The notes beneath the pieces were generated by a model, which saw nothing but the letters and a program-made list of their open reading frames with translations, was not told the DNA's origin and did no database searches. Position numbers and translations under genes: made by a program. 34,931 nt of DNA, from contig CAKTVK010000010.1 of assembly GCA_934623455.1 (NCBI GenBank), forward strand, positions 1-34,931, in the 5' to 3' direction. This DNA is from an uncultured Eggerthellaceae bacterium (GTDB lineage: Bacteria; Actinomycetota; Coriobacteriia; Coriobacteriales; Eggerthellaceae). Of this stretch, positions 33,321 to 34,931 are shown in pieces; position 1 is the stretch's first letter, and each line of letters begins with the position of its first letter.

Positions 33321-34655
33321 CTATTCAGCGTCAGCGGTTTCACCGAAGGGAATCTCGGTAACAACAGCGCCCTCAACAGCAGCGTTCATTGCCTTGGAGC
33401 GCAAAACGCCTTCGCGAACCAGATGCAGACGGCCAGCCTGCTTCCAGCTGTTGTACAGGCTCTCCCATTCATCAGCGCTTGCCTTGATGAACTCAGCCTG
33501 AACATCGCAGTCTTCACATGCAATCTCGAAGTGACGAGCCCATGCATCCAGGGCAAGATTCTGCTTAACAACCTCGGCAGCCTGCTGCTTGATGTCATCC
33601 TTGACCTGTGCGGCAGTAAGGTTATTCGCCTTCAGGTACGCATCGTAAGTCTGACCAGAGCGTTGCAGCTGCTGGAAGAATTCCTGGAGAAGATCCTGCT
33701 CCTGCTCTTCAACCATTGCCTCGGGGGCTTCGTCAGTCACGCGCTCAAGCAGCGCATAGAGAACACGGTCTTCCTTCAGGCGGGGCAAGAAATCGGCTTT
33801 CTGCTGAGTAAGAGACTCAGAAATACGCTCGCGCAATTCAGCAACCGTCTCAAAGCCAAAGTTATCAGCAACCCAGGCGTCGTCGACCGTCGGAGCAACC
33901 TTAGTCTTGAGTTCCTTAACCTCAACCGTGAAGGAAACAGACTCCGTCTTACCAACAAGCTCCTTCAGGTAGGCTGCGGTACCTTCCGTAACCGGCACGG
34001 AAAACTCAAGCTTATCGCCAGCAGCAGCGCCAACAAGCTTCTCGTCAAACTCAGCAGACATCAAGCCGGAGCCAATGGTGTACTGGAATTCATCGGAAGT
34101 AAGCTGATCAATCTTCTCAGCCTTATCATCGGCGGCCTGCATAGCCATGACCAAACGATCGCCTTCAGCAGCCTTTGCGCCTTCAGCAGCAACCTCAAAC
34201 TGAGCGTACTGATCAATGATGGCATCGTACTGCATATCGATTTCAGCATCGGTGACCTCAGCTGCAGGCATTTCAATGGCAACGGGCTCATAGCTGGAAA
34301 GTTCAATTTCGGTACGCAGACCAATGGAGAACGAGAACGTGAAATCTTCGCCAGCGACAACAGAAGCGATTTCATCGAACTGAGCTTGGCCAACGGGGAA
34401 CAGATCCGCTCCGTCGATTGCCAAAGGCATCATATCGTTGACAACATCTTCGGTAACGGTTGCTGCAATGTAGCCAGCGCCAAACGCGGCATCGATAACG
34501 GCGCGCGGTGCCTTGCCCTTACGGAAGCCCGGGAAGGTGTTCTTCTTAGCAACTTCCTTATAAGCACGATTAATACGCGCATCAATCTCAGAAGCTTCAA
34601 CGGTAACCGTAATCTTTGCACGATTATCTTCGAGCGATTCTACTTTTGTTTCCAC
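33321..34655 (-). CDS. tig: Trigger factor
   Basis: Ribosome-associated chaperone and prolyl isomerase, 444 residues. The ribosome-docking signature GFRKGKAP lies at about residues 43-50. The central FKBP-like domain (about 150-245) contains GDRLVMAM and GSGLMSAEFDEKLVGA. The C-terminal chaperone arms follow (EEQEQDLLQEFFQQL and onward). The start is GTG at 34655 with GGAGGA at good spacing. It precedes clpP-clpX on the same strand, the common tig-clpP-clpX order, and lies just downstream of an rRNA operon terminator with its own promoter. Confidence 0.95.
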   Translation of the reverse strand: METKVESLEDNRAKITVTVEASEIDARINRAYKEVAKKNTFPGFRKGKAPRAVIDAAFGAGYIAATVTEDVVNDMMPLAIDGADLFPVGQAQFDEIASVVAGEDFTFSFSIGLRTEIELSSYEPVAIEMPAAEVTDAEIDMQYDAIIDQYAQFEVAAEGAKAAEGDRLVMAMQAADDKAEKIDQLTSDEFQYTIGSGLMSAEFDEKLVGAAAGDKLEFSVPVTEGTAAYLKELVGKTESVSFTVEVKELKTKVAPTVDDAWVADNFGFETVAELRERISESLTQQKADFLPRLKEDRVLYALLERVTDEAPEAMVEEQEQDLLQEFFQQLQRSGQTYDAYLKANNLTAAQVKDDIKQQAAEVVKQNLALDAWARHFEIACEDCDVQAEFIKASADEWESLYNSWKQAGRLHLVREGVLRSKAMNAAVEGAVVTEIPFGETADAE

Positions 34656-34739
34656 GAAAATCCTCCATCATTACTTACTTAATTGCACACTGCAATCTTA
34701 TACACAAACATGAGTGCCTTGAAGCACATGCAACTTAAT

Positions 34740-34768
34740 ATTATCGCATATAACAGAAGGTATTTGAA
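34740..34768 (-). promoter_or_regulatory. Predicted tig promoter (extended -10)
   Basis: On the minus strand TTCAAA (34768-34763) and GATAAT (34745-34740) are spaced by 17 bases. TGC lies directly before GATAAT, an extended -10. It falls between the rRNA terminator and the tig start. Confidence 0.45.
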
Positions 34769-34790
34769 GAAGATGAAGGCAAATGACTAT

Positions 34791-34828
34791 AAAAAGAAGA
34801 GGGGGGCCGCATCGCTGCGGCCCCCCTC
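34791..34828 (-). terminator. Strong rho-independent terminator of the rRNA operon
   Basis: A 12-bp perfect GC-rich stem (GAGGGGGGCCGC/GCGGCCCCCCTC, 34828-34799) with a 6-base loop is followed on the minus strand by TTCTTTTT. It lies about 55 bases after the 5S end. A second GC-rich inverted stretch (around CCCGGG, 34840-34862) precedes it. Confidence 0.92.
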
Positions 34829-34882
34829 CCGGCGCAAACGCATCCGGGACGCATCCCGGGCGCGCAAAACGCCCTTCATGAG

Positions 34883-34931
34883 CGCGACGTCCTATCCTCC
34901 CACGGGCTTCCCCCGCAGTACTTTCGGCGAT
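34883..34931 (-). rRNA. rrf: 5S ribosomal RNA, 3' end (partial)
   Basis: The minus strand at the window edge reads ATCGCCGAAAGTACTGC followed by GGGAAGCCCGTGGGAGGATAG and GACGTCGC, the conserved 3' third of bacterial 5S rRNA. The gene continues beyond the window. The exact mature 3' end is uncertain by a few bases. Confidence 0.85.

Noticed and set aside
1..34931. CRISPR array, insertion sequence or prophage
   Set aside because: No regularly spaced repeats, transposase, integrase or phage genes were seen on either strand.

Overview
The window reads as a chromosomal segment of a mid-GC Gram-positive actinobacterium, most likely a member of the Coriobacteriia (Eggerthella/Slackia/Cryptobacterium relatives). 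This placement is inference. It rests on the gene families, the Gram-positive style surface proteins, the ECF-type vitamin transport, and the frequent GTG starts with strong Shine-Dalgarno sites. No 16S sequence is present; only the 3' end of a 5S rRNA is visible at the right edge.

Layout. Positions 1-5100 hold a DegT-type aminotransferase (+), then a minus-strand run of purine nucleoside phosphorylase, prmC, prfA and thioredoxin. Positions 5.3-10 kb hold small or accessory genes: a patatin-like lipase, a DUF1653 protein, a flavin reductase, a small unknown protein, and a MATE exporter followed by two paralogous small cysteine-rich HMA-like proteins. Positions 10-12.5 kb hold a SpoU-type RNA methyltransferase (trmH family) flanked by two related ~234 bp inverted-repeat elements, then a DUF308 membrane protein. 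thrS (+) follows, with a clear terminator.

The most notable part is 14.5-27.8 kb: one minus-strand operon of twelve tightly packed genes behind a cobalamin riboswitch. It encodes an ECF transporter (two T subunits, a fused double ATPase, one S subunit), two exported or membrane-anchored proteins (a FecR-like/DUF4430 transcobalamin-like protein and a 1005-residue beta-propeller surface protein), and the nucleotide-loop enzymes CobT, CobU, CobS, a second short CobU-like protein and a CobC-like phosphatase. It ends with an unassigned TIM-barrel protein. Most junctions overlap (ATGA, TAATG, GTGA). The set looks like a complete path from extracellular corrinoid capture, through import, to nucleotide-loop completion, under B12 control. 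No corrin-ring synthesis genes are in view.

Positions 27.8-34.9 kb hold housekeeping genes on the minus strand: a zinc-ribbon membrane protein, valS, clpX, clpP and tig, lying downstream of an rRNA operon whose 5S end and terminator are visible.
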